Source of the DNA: Winogradskyella vidalii
GTDB taxonomy: Bacteria; Bacteroidota; Bacteroidia; Flavobacteriales; Flavobacteriaceae
Direction of reading: 5' to 3'
Assembly: GCF_013403955.1 (NCBI RefSeq)
Contig: NZ_JABFDG010000007.1
Location: 1-64,000 of the forward strand
Length of the DNA: 64,000 nucleotides
The notes under the pieces were generated by a model, which worked only from the letters and a program-made list of their open reading frames with translations, searched no databases and had not been told where the DNA came from. A program made the translations under genes and the position numbers. Of the stretch, positions 63,190 to 64,000 are shown one piece after another; the stretch's first letter is position 1; the number at the start of each line of letters is the position of its first letter.

Positions 63190-64000
63190 AATTCTAACTT
63201 TCTTTTTAATTTCTTAATGTAGTTGTCGACTTCTAAGGCTTCAGGTACCGTTGTAATCTCTTTAGTTTTTGCTGTCTCAAAGGCATTTAAAGCCGCTCTA
63301 TAATACCCTTTATTATAATAGTAGTTGCCTATTAAAAAATAGGCTTCCCAGTATTCTGGGTTTAAGGTTTTTAAATTTAGAACTAATTGAGATGCTATAG
63401 ATTCGTTATTGTGAATAGCATGCCATACTTCTGCTCTAAGTTTTCTATAGCTTTGGTAATCGGTATAGGCTTGTGTATATTGAAATGGGTCTTCTTCGAT
63501 ATTTAAGGGTGTATCTGCAAGTGGCGTTTTAATAGGGTTTTTAAATATTTCATTTAAATCATAAGCCACAAACTCTCCTAATTGATATGGATTAGAAGAT
63601 ACCCAAACCAAACGTTGTTCGGGTTTAAAAACCACAGAATGATGCGCTAGTAATTGGTTTAAAGCTTTTTCGTTACCATAACCTATTGCTTTATTATTTA
63701 ACCCTTCTTTATTTCTTAAAATGTCTACTGCAATTTCAGGTGTTATTTTGGGGTTTTGGTCCAAAAGCTCCTGCATGCGTTCGTAACGGTATTGCGAATG
63801 ACTTTCTTTAATGTGTTCTTTGTTCTTTTCGTCATTAGCATAAGCGTCACTTTGAAAATGATTAGAACAGATTAATTGATTGGTGTTTTCTACGTCGTAA
63901 ACGCCAAATTTGTTTGGGGATACTTCAATTAATATGGCTTTTCGGTCGGTTGCGCTTCCTACTAAAATAGATTCAGATACAAATACCTGACGTTTTTTTG
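63186..64000 (-). CDS. C45-type autoproteolytic acyltransferase/hydrolase, C-terminal part (5' truncated by window)
   Basis: The frame stays open upstream of the Met at 63776 to the window edge, so this is the 3' part of a longer gene. Reading further gives GSATDRKAILIEVSPNKFGVY and TNQLICSNHF, the core strands of C45 (acyl-CoA:6-aminopenicillanate acyltransferase-like) Ntn hydrolases. The last ~90 residues hold a TPR-like helix pair (NPEYWEAYFLIGNYYYNKGYYRAALNAFETA). The self-cleaving Cys would lie outside the window. It overlaps the PaaK-like gene by 4 bases. Confidence 0.75.
   Translation of the reverse strand, partial: KKRQVFVSESILVGSATDRKAILIEVSPNKFGVYDVENTNQLICSNHFQSDAYANDEKNKEHIKESHSQYRYERMQELLDQNPKITPEIAVDILRNKEGLNNKAIGYGNEKALNQLLAHHSVVFKPEQRLVWVSSNPYQLGEFVAYDLNEIFKNPIKTPLADTPLNIEEDPFQYTQAYTDYQSYRKLRAEVWHAIHNNESIASQLVLNLKTLNPEYWEAYFLIGNYYYNKGYYRAALNAFETAKTKEITTVPEALEVDNYIKKLKRKLEL

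Noticed and set aside
1..64000. CRISPR arrays
   Set aside because: No set of regularly spaced direct repeats was seen; the only direct repeats are the att copies and short tandem units.

Overview
The window is AT-rich DNA from a member of the Bacteroidota, almost certainly a Flavobacteriaceae species of the marine type. The evidence is a type IX secretion (T9SS) sorting tail next to a PorP/SprF protein, a SusC/SusD pair with a hybrid two-component regulator, the short primary sigma factor of the phylum, a fused FolK-deoxynucleoside kinase, and promoters of the TTG-N~20-TAnnTTTG class. I cannot name the species.

Positions 1-35530 are ordinary chromosome. In order they hold: the end of a T9SS type B protein and PorP/SprF; a vWA lipoprotein and a SIMPL-like secreted protein; a LytS-type histidine kinase with its LytTR regulator; DUF2797 and GH3-ligase genes, divergent; tig-clpP-clpX on the minus strand; a holin-like membrane protein, an alpha/beta hydrolase and pdxJ; a CBS-domain gene, nadK, DUF6089, uppS, bamA and two ompH/skp genes in a row (envelope biogenesis), then murI; a gamma-carbonic anhydrase, rpsU and the primary sigma factor; an AsmA-like protein, a queuosine-precursor transporter, folK-dNK, two methyltransferases and mutS; then tRNA-Gly(GCC) and tRNA-Leu(TAA).

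Positions 35609-58710 form a genomic island. The last 50 bases of tRNA-Leu plus one flanking base are repeated perfectly at 58661-58710, as left by integration at the tRNA 3' end. No integrase gene remains inside. The cargo is a complete polysaccharide utilization locus (PUL): a hybrid two-component sensor-regulator (HTCS, minus strand), divergent from SusC, SusD, a GH2 glycosidase, an Nramp-fold transporter lacking the metal-binding motifs, a type I phosphomannose-isomerase-like protein, two unassigned clan GH-A-like glycosidases (one with a probable T9SS tail), a PKD-domain surface lipoprotein, a T9SS-tailed secreted protein, an SDR oxidoreductase of the mannonate type and mannonate dehydratase (UxuA). 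The likely logic is that surface proteins bind and cut a glycan containing mannose and/or uronic acid, SusCD imports oligomers, periplasmic enzymes finish them, the Nramp-like protein is the only candidate inner-membrane importer, and SDR/UxuA convert the sugar acid to 2-keto-3-deoxygluconate. The final stretch of the island (57996-58660) has no intact gene.

Positions 58711-64000 return to chromosome: a secreted SH3-like protein, a CPA2 cation/proton antiporter with an RCK-like domain, a phenylacetate-CoA-ligase-like enzyme, and the 3' part of a C45-type acyltransferase/hydrolase gene that runs off the window.

The most novel-looking content is the PUL itself: the metal-site-less Nramp paralogue as probable sugar or sugar-acid importer, and the two unassigned glycosidase-like proteins.
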